This document shows positions 5,677 through 14,428 of a stretch of DNA of 48,893 bases, one piece after another. Numbering within the stretch: the first letter of the stretch is position 1; every line of letters starts with the position of its first letter. The notes under the pieces are model-generated. The model searched no databases, had not been told where the DNA came from, and saw nothing but the letters and a program-made list of their open reading frames with translations. The position numbers and the translations under genes are program-made. Source of the DNA: Pseudomonadota bacterium (lineage in GTDB: Bacteria; Myxococcota_A; Polyangia; Polyangiales; JAFGIB01); NCBI GenBank assembly GCA_017881185.1, contig JADGRE010000015.1:1-48893 (forward strand), read 5' to 3'.

Positions 5677-7221
5677 TTCGGTGACGCGGTCCAGGCGCGC
5701 TCTGGCGATGCGCATGTCGATGGCAGCGTTGGCCATGTCCAGGCGCGCCTTGCGCAGCTCGGCCTCGGCGTCGATGACGTCGGTGGCCACGGCGGCGCCA
5801 GCGCGGAACTGCTCGCGGCGCACGCGGTAGCTCTCCTCGGCGGCCGCGATGCCCGTGACCGAGGCTTCCATCGCTTCGCGTGATGCGCCGTAGTCTTCGT
5901 ACGCCTGGGCGACCTCGATCTTCAGACCATCTTCCAGCGATTCCAGGTCGGAGAGCGTCTGGGCCAGATCAGCACGGGCCTGATCTTCGCCCTTGTTCGC
6001 GCTGAGCAGGTCGTTGGGCGACCAGCTGAGCTGCGCGAACGCGGCCCAGTTGGTGCGCACGCCGTGCGTGTACATCGAGTAGCGCTGGTTCGGGTCGGCG
6101 ACATCAGCTGAACCACCGACGGCCAACTTCGGCAGCTTGTCGCCCTTCTGCGCGTCGATGTTCTCCTGATGGACACCCGCCAGGGTGCGCAGCGCCTTGA
6201 TCTCCGAGCGCTGCTCGAGCGCGCGCGCGACCATGGCGTCTTGGGTCTCGGTGAGCGCAGGCAGCGGGTGCTCCACCTCTTCGCCGATGGTGATGTCCTC
6301 GGTGCCGTCCAGATGCGTCACCGAATACAGCGCCGAACGCGCGACGGCGACGGCCGCGCGGGCACGTGCGACGATCACGCTGGCGGCAGCGATCTGCGCA
6401 TCGGCGCGCATGAGTTCGACACGCGCCAAGGTGCCTGCGTTCACCAGCGCGTCCACGTCGCGACGGTGCGCCTTCGCTTGCTCGAGCGAGGCACGCGCCA
6501 CCATCAGCTGCGCGCGAGCTCGTGCGTAGTTCCAGAAGGTCTCGCGCGCACGCAGGGCCACGATTTGCGCTTCGGCGCTCGCTTGCAGCTTCTGCACTTC
6601 GACGGCGTGCTGCGCGGCGCGGTAGCGCGGCATGATGCTGAAGAAGAGTTGGCTGACCGGATATGCAACGGACGCCTCGAACAAGAACTGATCGAGCATC
6701 AGCTTGGGAAACTTGAAGGTGGTGGTGAACGGCACAGGCGCGCTGCCGGCGATCGCCTGCGTGCCCGAGACCGGCGTCGCGAGCGGCGTGGCCTCACTCA
6801 AGCGCGTATACCGCGCGGTGAGGTCGAGGCGCGGATACACCGCGAGGTACGCCTGCTCGGCCGCCTGGCGTGCCTTTTCTCCGGCCGCCTCGGCCTTCGC
6901 GATGGACGGCGCGGTCTTCACCGCTCGTTCTGCGATCTGGTCGTTGGTCATGCTCGGACCACTGCCCTGCAGCGCCGCAGCGAGGTTGAAGCTGTCGGCG
7001 GGCGGTGCATCGACGGGCCCCGGCGCGGCCGCCGCGTTGGCAGGCGCAAGCGGCGCGGGCGCAAGCGGCGCGAGCGGCACAGACGCGGCGGGCGCGGGCG
7101 ACGCGACCGGCACAGGGGCTGGCGCCGCAACGGGCTTCGCTTGCGCAAATACCACCGCAGCCACCAGCAGCGGCACGGACACACCGGCAATCACCAAAGA
7201 TGAACCCAAGCTCACGCGCAT
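5668..7221 (-). CDS. TolC-family outer membrane efflux/secretion channel
   Basis: The 517-residue protein has a signal peptide (VSVPLLVAAVVFAQA, cleavage near 27), then a Pro/Ala-rich linker to about residue 75. The OEP domain follows, with two long alpha-helical coiled-coil repeats and YPRLDLTARYTRL and LPKLAVGGSADVADP strand regions. TolC proteins trimerise into an outer-membrane barrel with a periplasmic helical tunnel and work with an inner-membrane pump and an adaptor. No pump or adaptor gene is in this window, so the substrate is unknown. It is transcribed in the same direction as the sulfite reductase operon, but 187 nt separate it from DUF934, so it is probably an independent unit. 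The TolC gene stop sits in a triple GCCAAGTGA repeat. Confidence 0.9.
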   Translation of the reverse strand: MRVSLGSSLVIAGVSVPLLVAAVVFAQAKPVAAPAPVPVASPAPAASVPLAPLAPAPLAPANAAAAPGPVDAPPADSFNLAAALQGSGPSMTNDQIAERAVKTAPSIAKAEAAGEKARQAAEQAYLAVYPRLDLTARYTRLSEATPLATPVSGTQAIAGSAPVPFTTTFKFPKLMLDQFLFEASVAYPVSQLFFSIMPRYRAAQHAVEVQKLQASAEAQIVALRARETFWNYARARAQLMVARASLEQAKAHRRDVDALVNAGTLARVELMRADAQIAAASVIVARARAAVAVARSALYSVTHLDGTEDITIGEEVEHPLPALTETQDAMVARALEQRSEIKALRTLAGVHQENIDAQKGDKLPKLAVGGSADVADPNQRYSMYTHGVRTNWAAFAQLSWSPNDLLSANKGEDQARADLAQTLSDLESLEDGLKIEVAQAYEDYGASREAMEASVTGIAAAEESYRVRREQFRAGAAVATDVIDAEAELRKARLDMANAAIDMRIARARLDRVTEAK

Positions 7222-7408
7222 GTGGCCCTCCGAAATACTGCAAGGCGCGCGTATCTTGCCCTAAATGCCCAGGCGCGCGACCGCTTTCTTCACCCGGTGG
7301 TCTGACCGGGGCCGCACAAGCAGAGGTGCACCGTATCAGCCACGCGCCGGGCGCCCACGCGGGGCTGCCCATGGGTGCCGATGAGTACGTGCGAGCGGCG
7401 CTGGCGTT

Positions 7409-7900
7409 TCAGCGCTGGGCGCGGCGGCGAAACAGCGGGCGCGGCTCGTCGGCAGCACCCTGATAGCTGACCGAGTACTCGGAGAACGCCTGCAGGGCGC
7501 CGTCGATGTCTTTGCCCGCCTTCAGCTCGTAGGCGTTGAAGCCGCAGCGCTGCATGTAGAAGAGCTGGTCGCGCAGGACGTCGCCAACCGCGCGTAGCTC
7601 GCCCTTGAAGCCGAAGCGCTCGCGCAACAGGCGCGCCGTGGTGTAGCCGCGACCGTCTTTGAAGCCGGGGAACTCGATCGCGATGAGCGGCAGCTCAGCC
7701 ACGAAGTCGGCGACCACCTTGGCTTCTTGGTCACTGCGCAGCTGCACACCGACCCGGCTGTTGCGCTTCTGCAGCTGCGCGCGCAGCTCGCGGTAGCGAT
7801 CCACGCTCACGATGATGTCGCCGTGCGCGGGCAGCTCGGTGCCGTCGGCCACGTGCACGTAGCTGTCGTCGAAGAGCTTGCCTTCTTTAATGATTCGCAT
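7409..7900 (-). CDS. DUF934 protein of the sulfite reductase operon
   Basis: The 163-residue protein begins MRIIKEGKLFDDSYVHVADG. Its core is ELPLIAIEFPGFKDGRGYTTARLLRERFGFKGELRAVGDVLRDQLFYMQRCGFNAYEL, split by typical DUF934 turns. Family members sit beside cysI-type genes and are annotated as probably involved in sulfite reduction. The biochemical role is not established. The start codon lies inside the 3' end of the reductase gene (14-nt overlap), so translation is likely coupled. The extra tail after AFSEYSVSYQGA is Arg-rich and variable. Confidence 0.9.
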   Translation of the reverse strand: MRIIKEGKLFDDSYVHVADGTELPAHGDIIVSVDRYRELRAQLQKRNSRVGVQLRSDQEAKVVADFVAELPLIAIEFPGFKDGRGYTTARLLRERFGFKGELRAVGDVLRDQLFYMQRCGFNAYELKAGKDIDGALQAFSEYSVSYQGAADEPRPLFRRRAQR

Positions 7901-9581
7901 GCGTCGTCTCCTGCCGCGGCGGCGCCGGGTACAGCACTTCCTTGAACGGGCCGAGGCCCAGCCGACGCACCACGTCGATGAAGCTGTCTTCAGACGAGCG
8001 GCGCAGCTTCAAGTAGGTCGAGAGCACCTTGTCGACGGCGTTCACGATCTCGGTGCGCGGGAAAGCGCGACCCAGGATCTCGCCGATGCTGGCATCGTGG
8101 CCCGGCGAGCCGCCGAGCATGAGCTGGTAGAATTCCTCACCCTGCTTGTCGATGCCGAGGATGCCGATGTTGCCCACGTGATGGTGTCCGCAGGCGTTGA
8201 TGCAACCGGAGATCTTCACGCTGATGTCGCCGAGATCGTTCTGGTAGTCGACATCCTCGAAACGCTGCATGATCTCCATGCCGACGGGGATCGACCGCGC
8301 GTTGGCGAGCGCGCAGTAGTCGAGGCCCGGGCACGCGATGATGTCCGTGAGCTTGTTGGCGTTCGCGGTGGCGAGGCCGAGCTTCTTCAGCTCCGCATGC
8401 AGCGCCGCCAGGTCGCTGACCTTCACGTCGGGCAGCACCAGGTTCTGCGTGTGCGTGACGCGTAGCTCGCCGAAGCCGAAGCGCTCGGACAGGTCGGCGA
8501 CGCGGTCCATCTGGTAGTCGGTGAGATCGCCGGGCGGCGTGTCTTTCTCTTTCACCGAGACCGTCACGGCCACATAACCCGGCTGCTTGTGCAAGGTGGT
8601 GTTGTTCTGCACGAAGCGACCGAGCTCGCGATCCTTGCCGAGCTTGAGCGACGAAAGCAGCGCATCGGCCGCAGCCAGCTTCTCGTACGCATGCGGCGCG
8701 AAGTCTTTCGCCACGCGCGTGATCTCTGCTTGCGTGAGCTGGAGCGGGCCGTCCTTGATGAGCGCCCACTCTTCTTCCACGCGAGCGCGGAACTCTTCCA
8801 CGCCCAGCGCGTGCACCAGGATCTTGATGCGTGCCTTGAAGAGGTTGTCGCGACGTCCAGACAGATTGTAGACGCGCAGCACCGCTTCCAAATACGAGAG
8901 CAGGTCTTGCGGCTGCACGAACTGCCCGATGACCGGCGCGATATGCGGCGTGCGACCCATGCCGCCACCGACCAGCACCTCGAAGCCGCGCTTGCCGGCC
9001 TCGTTCTGGACCAAGCGCACACCGATGTCGTGGAAGGCCACGGCGGCGCGATCTACACCCGGCGTGGCGCCCACGGCGATCTTGAACTTGCGCGGCAGCG
9101 CAGCGAACTCCGGGTGGAAGGTGGACCACTGGCGAATGAGCTCGGCCCATGGGCGAGGATCTTCCAGCTCGTCACGCGCGACGCCAGCGAAGTGATCCGA
9201 AGTCACGTTGCGCACGCAGTTGCCGCTGGTCTGGATGGCGTGCATCTGCACCGACGCGAGGTCGGCGAGGATCTTGGGCACGTCGTCGAGCTTGGGCCAG
9301 TTGTACTGCATGTTCTGACGCGTGGTCAGATGGCCGTAGCCCTTGTCGTAGGTGCGCGCGATGTGCGCGAGCATGCGTAGCTGCTTGGCGTTGAGCGTGC
9401 CGTAGGGAATGGCCACGCGCAGCATGTACGCGTGCAGCTGCATGTAGAGGCCGTTCTGCAGACGCAGCGGCTTGAACTCGAGCTCTTTGATCTCGCCGCA
9501 GAAGCGCCGCTCGACTTGGCCTTCGAACTGCTTGGCGCGCTCATCGACGATGCGCTGGTCGTATTCATCGTATTGGTACAT
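7887..9581 (-). CDS. cysI: Assimilatory nitrite/sulfite reductase hemoprotein (siroheme, 4Fe-4S)
   Basis: The 564-residue protein has two ferredoxin-like half-domains and two siroheme/4Fe-4S domains. The N-terminal half has GHLTTRQNMQYNWPKL and TSGNCVRNVTSDHFAG. The iron-sulfur/siroheme cluster is bound by Cys417 and Cys423 (ACPGLDYC) and Cys460 and Cys464 (SGCINACGHH). The reaction is six-electron reduction of sulfite to sulfide (or nitrite to ammonia). The neighbouring DUF2849 and DUF934 genes point to sulfite, and the electron donor is probably ferredoxin because no flavoprotein subunit is nearby. The gene lies downstream of DUF2849 (18-nt gap) and overlaps DUF934. No cysH or siroheme synthase gene is seen in the window. 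Confidence 0.92.
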   Translation of the reverse strand: MYQYDEYDQRIVDERAKQFEGQVERRFCGEIKELEFKPLRLQNGLYMQLHAYMLRVAIPYGTLNAKQLRMLAHIARTYDKGYGHLTTRQNMQYNWPKLDDVPKILADLASVQMHAIQTSGNCVRNVTSDHFAGVARDELEDPRPWAELIRQWSTFHPEFAALPRKFKIAVGATPGVDRAAVAFHDIGVRLVQNEAGKRGFEVLVGGGMGRTPHIAPVIGQFVQPQDLLSYLEAVLRVYNLSGRRDNLFKARIKILVHALGVEEFRARVEEEWALIKDGPLQLTQAEITRVAKDFAPHAYEKLAAADALLSSLKLGKDRELGRFVQNNTTLHKQPGYVAVTVSVKEKDTPPGDLTDYQMDRVADLSERFGFGELRVTHTQNLVLPDVKVSDLAALHAELKKLGLATANANKLTDIIACPGLDYCALANARSIPVGMEIMQRFEDVDYQNDLGDISVKISGCINACGHHHVGNIGILGIDKQGEEFYQLMLGGSPGHDASIGEILGRAFPRTEIVNAVDKVLSTYLKLRRSSEDSFIDVVRRLGLGPFKEVLYPAPPRQETTHANH

Positions 9582-9599
9582 GACAGCTCTCCCCCACTC

Positions 9600-9917
9600 T
9601 CAATGCGTTTGGATGCGCGGGTCAGGCCGTCGCACGCGGATGCTCGGACCCTGTGCGCGAATGCGCTCGCGCGCGCTGAGCGCGTCGAGACCGCCACCAT
9701 TCGGCAGCTCGGCCACCTCGACCACGTAAGGGTCGGCGATGAGTGCTTCCATGCCGAGCGCGACCTGGCGCATGGCCTCGGCATCTTCCTTAGTCGCGAA
9801 GCGAGCGGCTTCGTCGAGCACGCGCGTCACGCTCTTGTCCGAGCGCAAGTAGGCCACGGCACCTTCACTCGTGAAGTTCGCGGTGACGATCCATTGCAGC
9901 GGCTGGTTGGCAGGCAT
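9600..9917 (-). CDS. DUF2849 protein of the sulfite reductase operon
   Basis: I place the start at the ATG that gives MPANQPLQWIVTANFTSEGAVAYL, 105 residues in all. Family members begin a few residues before the xVTAN motif. The track start (TTG at 9971) would put the leader inside the putative regulatory region. The conserved pattern continues with DEAARFATKEDAEAM and DPYVVEVAEL. DUF2849 genes are commonly the first gene of sulfite-reduction operons, and the function is unknown (small cytosolic protein). No clear ribosome site precedes any of the candidate starts. Confidence 0.8.
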   Translation of the reverse strand: MPANQPLQWIVTANFTSEGAVAYLRSDKSVTRVLDEAARFATKEDAEAMRQVALGMEALIADPYVVEVAELPNGGGLDALSARERIRAQGPSIRVRRPDPRIQTH

Positions 9918-9950
9918 GGCGGGGACTTTGGTCCGCGACATGGGATAATG

Positions 9951-9992
9951 CAATGGCATTGTCTTTATCAATACGATAACCTCTGGCTATTG
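9951..9992. promoter_or_regulatory. Putative LysR-type operator region between divergent sulfite operon and regulator
   Basis: CGATA-N9-TATTG at 9974-9992 contains a T-N11-A core (ATA-N9-TAT). This is the classical shape of a LysR-family binding site, and it sits 17 bp before the regulator ATG. A second perfect 11-bp palindrome, CAATGGCATTG, lies at 9951-9961 near the operon side. This DNA is visibly richer in A and T than its surroundings. No clear -35/-10 pair could be assigned on either strand. The activity is inferred from position and symmetry. Confidence 0.55.
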
Positions 9993-10008
9993 TTACGCAG
10001 CTAACGCC

Positions 10009-10932
10009 ATGAATTTGAATCACTTACGAGCATTTTCCGAGGTCGCTCGGGCGGGCAACCTGACCCGAGCCGCCCAGGCGCTGCGCATCAGCCAGCCGGC
10101 GGTGTCCAAACAGCTGGCCGAGCTGGAGGCCGACCTGGGCGCCGATCTCTTCGACCGACTGCCCCGCGGGGTCCGGCTGACGGCGGCGGGTGAGGCGCTC
10201 TACGAGCACGCACAGCGCATCCTGAGCGCCGAGCAAGCCGCCGAGAGCGAGCTGCGCGAGCTGGGACAACTGCGGCGCGGTCGGCTTTCGATTGGCGCGA
10301 GCACCACGATTGGCAGCTACCTGGTGCCGACCTTGTTCGGCGAGCTGCACCGTGCGCACCCCAGGGTGGAGCTGCAGCTGCAGATTGCAAACACGGCAGT
10401 GATTCAAGCGGCGGTGCTCGACAACAGCCTGGACCTCGGGCTGACCGAGGGCTTCGTGGCTTCCGACGCGCTCGCGGTGGAGGTCGTGGCGCACGACGAG
10501 ATGGTGGCCATCGCGGCGCCGGGTCATCCCGCGCTGCGCGAGCCGGTGCTGCGCGCGCGCGATCTCACGCGCTTGCCGGTGCTGATGCGCGAACGCGGCT
10601 CGGGCACGCGCGACGTGGTCGAGGCGGCGCTCGCTGCGCTGGGCGTGCGCGTCGAACCGAGCATGGCGCTGGGCAGCACCGAGGCGCTGAAGAACGCGGT
10701 GTTGGAAGGCCTCGGCATCGCGATCGTGTCGCGCTTGACGGTGGAGCACGAGCTGAAGAGCGGGCGACTGCTGGAGGCGCGCATCTCTGACCTACGCATC
10801 CGCCGCGATTTGCACTTGGTCACGCTCAAGGGCAAGCGGCTCAATCGGCCGATGGTCGCGTTCATCGATCTGTTGCACCGGCGGCTGCGTGGACGCGATC
10901 CTGCGCCACCAGGTGGCGTGTATGCGATCTGA
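10009..10932 (+). CDS. LysR-family transcriptional regulator, CysL/CysB-like role
   Basis: The 307-residue protein has an N-terminal winged helix-turn-helix (NLTRAAQALRISQPAVSKQLAELEADLG, about residues 17-44), a linker helix, and a LysR substrate-binding domain from about residue 90 (RRGRLSIGASTTIGSYLVP). It is divergent from the sulfite reductase operon. LysR regulators normally control the divergent operon and themselves, so the likely role is control of sulfite/sulfide assimilation. The co-inducer cannot be read from sequence (O-acetylserine or a sulfur intermediate are guesses). No Shine-Dalgarno site is apparent. Confidence 0.9.
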   Translation: MNLNHLRAFSEVARAGNLTRAAQALRISQPAVSKQLAELEADLGADLFDRLPRGVRLTAAGEALYEHAQRILSAEQAAESELRELGQLRRGRLSIGASTTIGSYLVPTLFGELHRAHPRVELQLQIANTAVIQAAVLDNSLDLGLTEGFVASDALAVEVVAHDEMVAIAAPGHPALREPVLRARDLTRLPVLMRERGSGTRDVVEAALAALGVRVEPSMALGSTEALKNAVLEGLGIAIVSRLTVEHELKSGRLLEARISDLRIRRDLHLVTLKGKRLNRPMVAFIDLLHRRLRGRDPAPPGGVYAI

Positions 10933-11043
10933 GCGTGCGCGAACGCTGCTGACAGATTGTCACGACACGGCCGGACCGACGCGCCAGAATGTCGCCCACC
11001 TGCCCCGAAAAGCGTGCTAATCCGCGCCCCCGAGACTGGACCG

Positions 11044-12198
11044 ATGTTTGCATATCCCCAGGCCATGATGCGTACCCTCGCCCGGCTGCTGCTGCCCTTG
11101 TTTGCAGTGGCGGCCCTAGTCGCTGCCTCAGTCGCCGCCCGGCCCGCTGCGGCGCAAACCACGACGCCCACCACCCCAATGGTCGGCACCATCCCGGTCG
11201 TGCTGCTGAGCGTCGGCGGTGCGACCTACCACCTCAGCACGCTGTCGATTCCGCTCAACAAGGCGCAGTGCGACGCGGGCGCCAAGCTATCGTTTCAGCT
11301 GACGCTACCCGCCGGCGGTGCCAATCTGGGCTTCATTCAGGTCTGGCAAGGCAACAACTGCAACGCCGCCAACACCCGCACCACGACCACGAGCACGGTC
11401 ACCTGTCAGCTGCTGCAGACCTTCGTCACCAGCTCGACGGACACGCGCGTCACCTACAGCGTCGACCCCAAGGCCCTGTGCGCTTCCAGCGCCACCTGGC
11501 ACCTCTACTTCCTCGACACCGCCAGTGATGCTGCGAGCACCGACGAAATCGCCAAGTTCGGCCAGTACGATCTGAAGGTGGACATCGACCCACCGACGCC
11601 GCCCACCGGCGTGTCGGGCGGCAAGGGCGAGACCCAGATCCCCGTCAACTGGACTGCGCCGGCCGGTGACATCTACGGTTACACCGTCCTGTGGGACACC
11701 AACGTGACCGCAGGCGGCAGCGCGGGCACCCCGAGCATCGACGCCGGCGCGGCAAGCGACGACGGCGGCACGGCGGCGGCCTCGACGATCGGCGACGATC
11801 CGGGCTGCGTGTCGAGCAAGCTGCGTGGCGGCGTGGCCATCGACTTCAACCACTTGCCCGCCGGCGTCGGCCGCCTGGACATCAAGGAGAAGTCCACGAC
11901 CACGAGCCTGAGCGCGGACGAAATCGGCGCCAGCCTCAATAGCACCGTGGCCGTCGCAGTGGTCGCCCTCGACCTGGCCTACAACCCGAGCAAGCTGTCG
12001 AACGTCAGTTGCGTCCGGGTGGTGCACACCCTGGGCTTCTGGGACACGTACAAGGCGAACGGCGGGTCCGCGGACCAAGGCTGTGCGGTCTCGGCCGTGG
12101 GTCACCACGCTGGCGAGCGCAGCACGCCTGCATCGGCGTTCACCATCGTGGCAGCGCTGCTGGGCGTCAGCCTGCGCGCGCGGAGAAAGCGTTCATGA
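11044..12198 (+). CDS. MYXO-CTERM-like anchored exported protein (MXAN_2561-family type)
   Basis: The track start at 10957 adds an unlikely N-terminus. I prefer ATG 11044, and ATG 11065/11068 are also possible. A signal peptide (LARLLLPLFAVAALVAASVAA) is followed by a Cys-containing N-domain (VGGATYHLSTLSIPLNKAQC), a fibronectin-III-like segment (IDPPTPPTGVSGGKG) and a Gly/Ala/Asp-rich insert. The C-terminus has the MYXO-CTERM plan: a Gly-Cys (DQGC), a short hydrophobic helix (ASAFTIVAALLGVSL) and a basic tail (RARRKRS). That tail is a sorting signal known from Myxococcota. The stop codon overlaps the next gene's ATG. From memory, such proteins are paired with a beta-barrel in the MXAN_2561/MXAN_2562 families. 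Function is unknown, and a surface location is inferred. Confidence 0.75.
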   Translation: MFAYPQAMMRTLARLLLPLFAVAALVAASVAARPAAAQTTTPTTPMVGTIPVVLLSVGGATYHLSTLSIPLNKAQCDAGAKLSFQLTLPAGGANLGFIQVWQGNNCNAANTRTTTTSTVTCQLLQTFVTSSTDTRVTYSVDPKALCASSATWHLYFLDTASDAASTDEIAKFGQYDLKVDIDPPTPPTGVSGGKGETQIPVNWTAPAGDIYGYTVLWDTNVTAGGSAGTPSIDAGAASDDGGTAAASTIGDDPGCVSSKLRGGVAIDFNHLPAGVGRLDIKEKSTTTSLSADEIGASLNSTVAVAVVALDLAYNPSKLSNVSCVRVVHTLGFWDTYKANGGSADQGCAVSAVGHHAGERSTPASAFTIVAALLGVSLRARRKRS

Positions 12199-12908
12199 AG
12201 CAGCTGGCCCGCTGGTGCAGCACACTGTCACTGGCTCTGGCGGCGCTGGCCGCTGCGGCGCCCGTGCACGCACAGAACGACGACCAACTCTTGCCCGCGA
12301 CGCACAGCTTCGTGTCGCCGGAGCGCGTGATCTTCGAATTCCGCGGCGGCCCCTACCGCCCCAACCTCGATGGCAACCCGAGCTTTCACAACCAGTTCGG
12401 TAGCGACACGGGGCCTCTGCTCGACATCGAGATCGACGCCATCGCGTACCGGCTGCCAAAGATCTTGTACCTGACGATCGGCGGCAGCGCCGGCCGTGTG
12501 GCCTACAGCGCTCACGCCTTCGACAACACCGGCGCACGCGTGAGCGAGAAGACAGCCTTCTCGATGATCCCGCTGGCCGCGCTCGGGACGCTGCGCTTCG
12601 ACGCACTGGCACGCAGGCTCGCGGTGCCCTTCATCCTCACCGGCAAGATCGGCTACGAGTGGGCGCACTGGTCGACCAGCACGGGCACGCGCGACGACGC
12701 CAGCGGTTGGAGCAAGGGCTTGGTCTACGGCGGCGAGATCGCACTCGACCTCGACACTTTCGAGCCCACTTCCGCGCGCCGCATGGACGACGAGTGGGGC
12801 ATCAACCACTCGTTCGTGGTGTTCGAGGTGTTCCACTTCGCCCCGAACGGCAAGTCGTTGCCCATCGGTGACACGGCGTGGCTCCTCGGCCTAGGCTTCG
12901 TGATCTGA
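12195..12908 (+). CDS. Outer membrane beta-barrel protein (MXAN_2562-family type)
   Basis: The start is the ATG overlapping the previous stop (ATGA), with GGAGAAAG as ribosome site 8 nt upstream. The longer track start at 12009 only reads the previous gene in another frame. The 237 residues begin with a signal peptide (STLSLALAALAAAAPVHA). Next come FVSPERVIFEFRGGPYRP and alternating hydrophobic strands such as PKILYLTIGGSAGRVAYS, GLVYGGEIALDL and SFVVFEVFHFAPNG. The C-terminus WLLGLGFVI is a typical barrel closing strand. Translational coupling suggests a fixed stoichiometry with the anchored partner. The cargo is unknown. Confidence 0.8.
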   Translation: MKQLARWCSTLSLALAALAAAAPVHAQNDDQLLPATHSFVSPERVIFEFRGGPYRPNLDGNPSFHNQFGSDTGPLLDIEIDAIAYRLPKILYLTIGGSAGRVAYSAHAFDNTGARVSEKTAFSMIPLAALGTLRFDALARRLAVPFILTGKIGYEWAHWSTSTGTRDDASGWSKGLVYGGEIALDLDTFEPTSARRMDDEWGINHSFVVFEVFHFAPNGKSLPIGDTAWLLGLGFVI

Positions 12909-12909
12909 G

Positions 12910-13743
12910 ATGGAACACGGCGTTCGGCTCACGCTGGCGTACGACGGAACAGAGTTTGCGGGCTTCCAGCGGCAACCCGATGCGCGGACCGTGCAGGCTG
13001 CGGTCGAGCATGCGGCGCAGGAGATCGCGCAGCATCCGGTGCGCTTGCATGGCTGCAGTCGCACCGATGCGGGCGTTCACGCCGAAGGTCAGATCGCGGC
13101 GTTCGCCACCACGCGTCAGCTGCCACCACGGCGCTGGCTGCTGGCACTCAACCGCTACTTGCCCGACGACGTCGCCGTGCAAGACGTGGCCGCCTGCGCG
13201 CCCGACTACAGGCCACGCTTCGACGCGCTCGAGAAGACCTATCGCTACCTGTTCTATCTCGGCTTCGCACGCGACCCGCTGCGCCGCCACCGCGCCTGGC
13301 ACCTGGGCCGCGACGCCCACGTGCGCGACGAGGAAGTGCTGACCTTCGCGCAGCTGCAACCCGACCTTGCGGCAATGCAACGCACCTGCGAGCTCCTGCA
13401 CGGCACGCACGACTTTCGCGCGTTCCGCTCGTCGGACGACGTGCGTGACAACAGCGTGCGCACGCTGTACCGCGTGCAGCTCGTGCCGAGCCATTCCGGC
13501 GACCCGCGTCTGCTCGCGCTCGAGGTCACGGGCTCGGCGTTCATGAAGCAGATGGTGCGCATCTTGGCCGGCGCGCTGATCGCCGTCGGCCGTGGCGCGC
13601 GGACACCCGAGCAGATCGCGGCGCGGCTGTCGCCCGATGCCGTGCGTGACGTGGGCTGCGAAACGGCACCCGCCGCAGGGCTCACGCTGGTTCGGGTGAA
13701 GCTGGGGCGGGTTCACGCGCAGGCATCGCACTCAGATCCATGA
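12910..13743 (+). CDS. truA: tRNA pseudouridine(38-40) synthase TruA
   Basis: The 277-residue protein has the TruA core. Catalytic Asp53 lies in GCSRTDAGVHAEGQ, preceded by LTLAYDGTEFAGFQRQP and followed by KTYRYLFYL and FMKQMVRILAGAL. It isomerises uridines 38-40 in the anticodon arm of tRNAs. It starts at an ATG (MEHGVR) 1 nt after the stop of the barrel gene, so it may be cotranscribed. Its 3' end overlaps the convergent plsC-like gene by 62 nt. The extreme C-terminus, after LTLVRVKLGRVHAQ, is the overlapping part and is variable in the family. Confidence 0.95.
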   Translation: MEHGVRLTLAYDGTEFAGFQRQPDARTVQAAVEHAAQEIAQHPVRLHGCSRTDAGVHAEGQIAAFATTRQLPPRRWLLALNRYLPDDVAVQDVAACAPDYRPRFDALEKTYRYLFYLGFARDPLRRHRAWHLGRDAHVRDEEVLTFAQLQPDLAAMQRTCELLHGTHDFRAFRSSDDVRDNSVRTLYRVQLVPSHSGDPRLLALEVTGSAFMKQMVRILAGALIAVGRGARTPEQIAARLSPDAVRDVGCETAPAAGLTLVRVKLGRVHAQASHSDP

Positions 13744-14428
13744 GCCGGCCGCGTACCGTGGCGATCAGCGCCCTGAACTCGGAAGACTCGATCTCCGCCG
13801 GCGTCACAGGCGCACCGATGTGCACCTCGACCGTGGCCGGCCGAAACAGCAGGCTGTGCTTGGGGCTGACCAAGCGCGTGCCACGCACCCCCACGGGCAC
13901 GATGGACACACCGGCCGCCTTCGCGAGCCGGAAACCACCGCTCTTGAGCTCGCCGATGGTGTCGGAGTCGCCGCGGGTGCCCTCGGGGAAGATCAACACG
14001 GTCTTGCCCCCCTTCACCTGCGCGGCCGCGCCGTCGAGGGTCTGCATCGCGCGGTCGTGGCGCTGACGGTCGATGACCACGTGGCCGCCTGCATTGAGCG
14101 CTGCGTTCAAGAACGGCACGCGCTTCAGCTCGCTCTTGGCCAGAAAACCGGGAATGACGGGCAAAGCGATGAAGAGCACCACGATGTCGGCCCAACTCAA
14201 GTGGTTGGACATGACCACGTAGCTCTGGCTCGGATCCATGTGCTCGGCGCCAAACACCCGCAGCTCGACGCCCCAGAAGCGCGTGAGGCCGCGTGCCCAG
14301 TGCCGCTGCATGCGGCGGAAAAACTCGGGATCGCGCAGCACCAGCCCAACGCTGATGGCCATCGTCACCATGAACGCCGTCCACAGAGCCAGGAAGATCG
14401 TGTTGGCGACTGCCCGCAGTGTCGTCAC
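13682..14428 (-). CDS. 1-acyl-sn-glycerol-3-phosphate acyltransferase (PlsC-like)
   Basis: The 248-residue protein has one N-terminal membrane helix (IFLALWTAFMVTMAISVGLVL). The acyltransferase motif NHLSWAD follows (H76 and D81, the HX4D pair). A lysophospholipid acyltransferase signature FPEGTRGDSDT appears near residue 146, and SGGFRLAKAAGVSIVPVGV near 165. It acylates lysophosphatidic acid at the inner membrane. The convergent 62-nt overlap with truA means the last about 20 codons of both genes share DNA. The Pro/Glu/Ala tail may be dispensable. A precise acceptor cannot be told from sequence, and an ornithine-lipid acyltransferase is possible. Confidence 0.9.
   Translation of the reverse strand: MTTLRAVANTIFLALWTAFMVTMAISVGLVLRDPEFFRRMQRHWARGLTRFWGVELRVFGAEHMDPSQSYVVMSNHLSWADIVVLFIALPVIPGFLAKSELKRVPFLNAALNAGGHVVIDRQRHDRAMQTLDGAAAQVKGGKTVLIFPEGTRGDSDTIGELKSGGFRLAKAAGVSIVPVGVRGTRLVSPKHSLLFRPATVEVHIGAPVTPAEIESSEFRALIATVRGRLMDLSAMPAREPAPASPEPA

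Noticed and set aside
9960-10008. A -35/-10 pair for the LysR gene
   Set aside because: TTGTCT and nearby AT-rich boxes do not have acceptable spacing, so only the operator-like repeats were reported.
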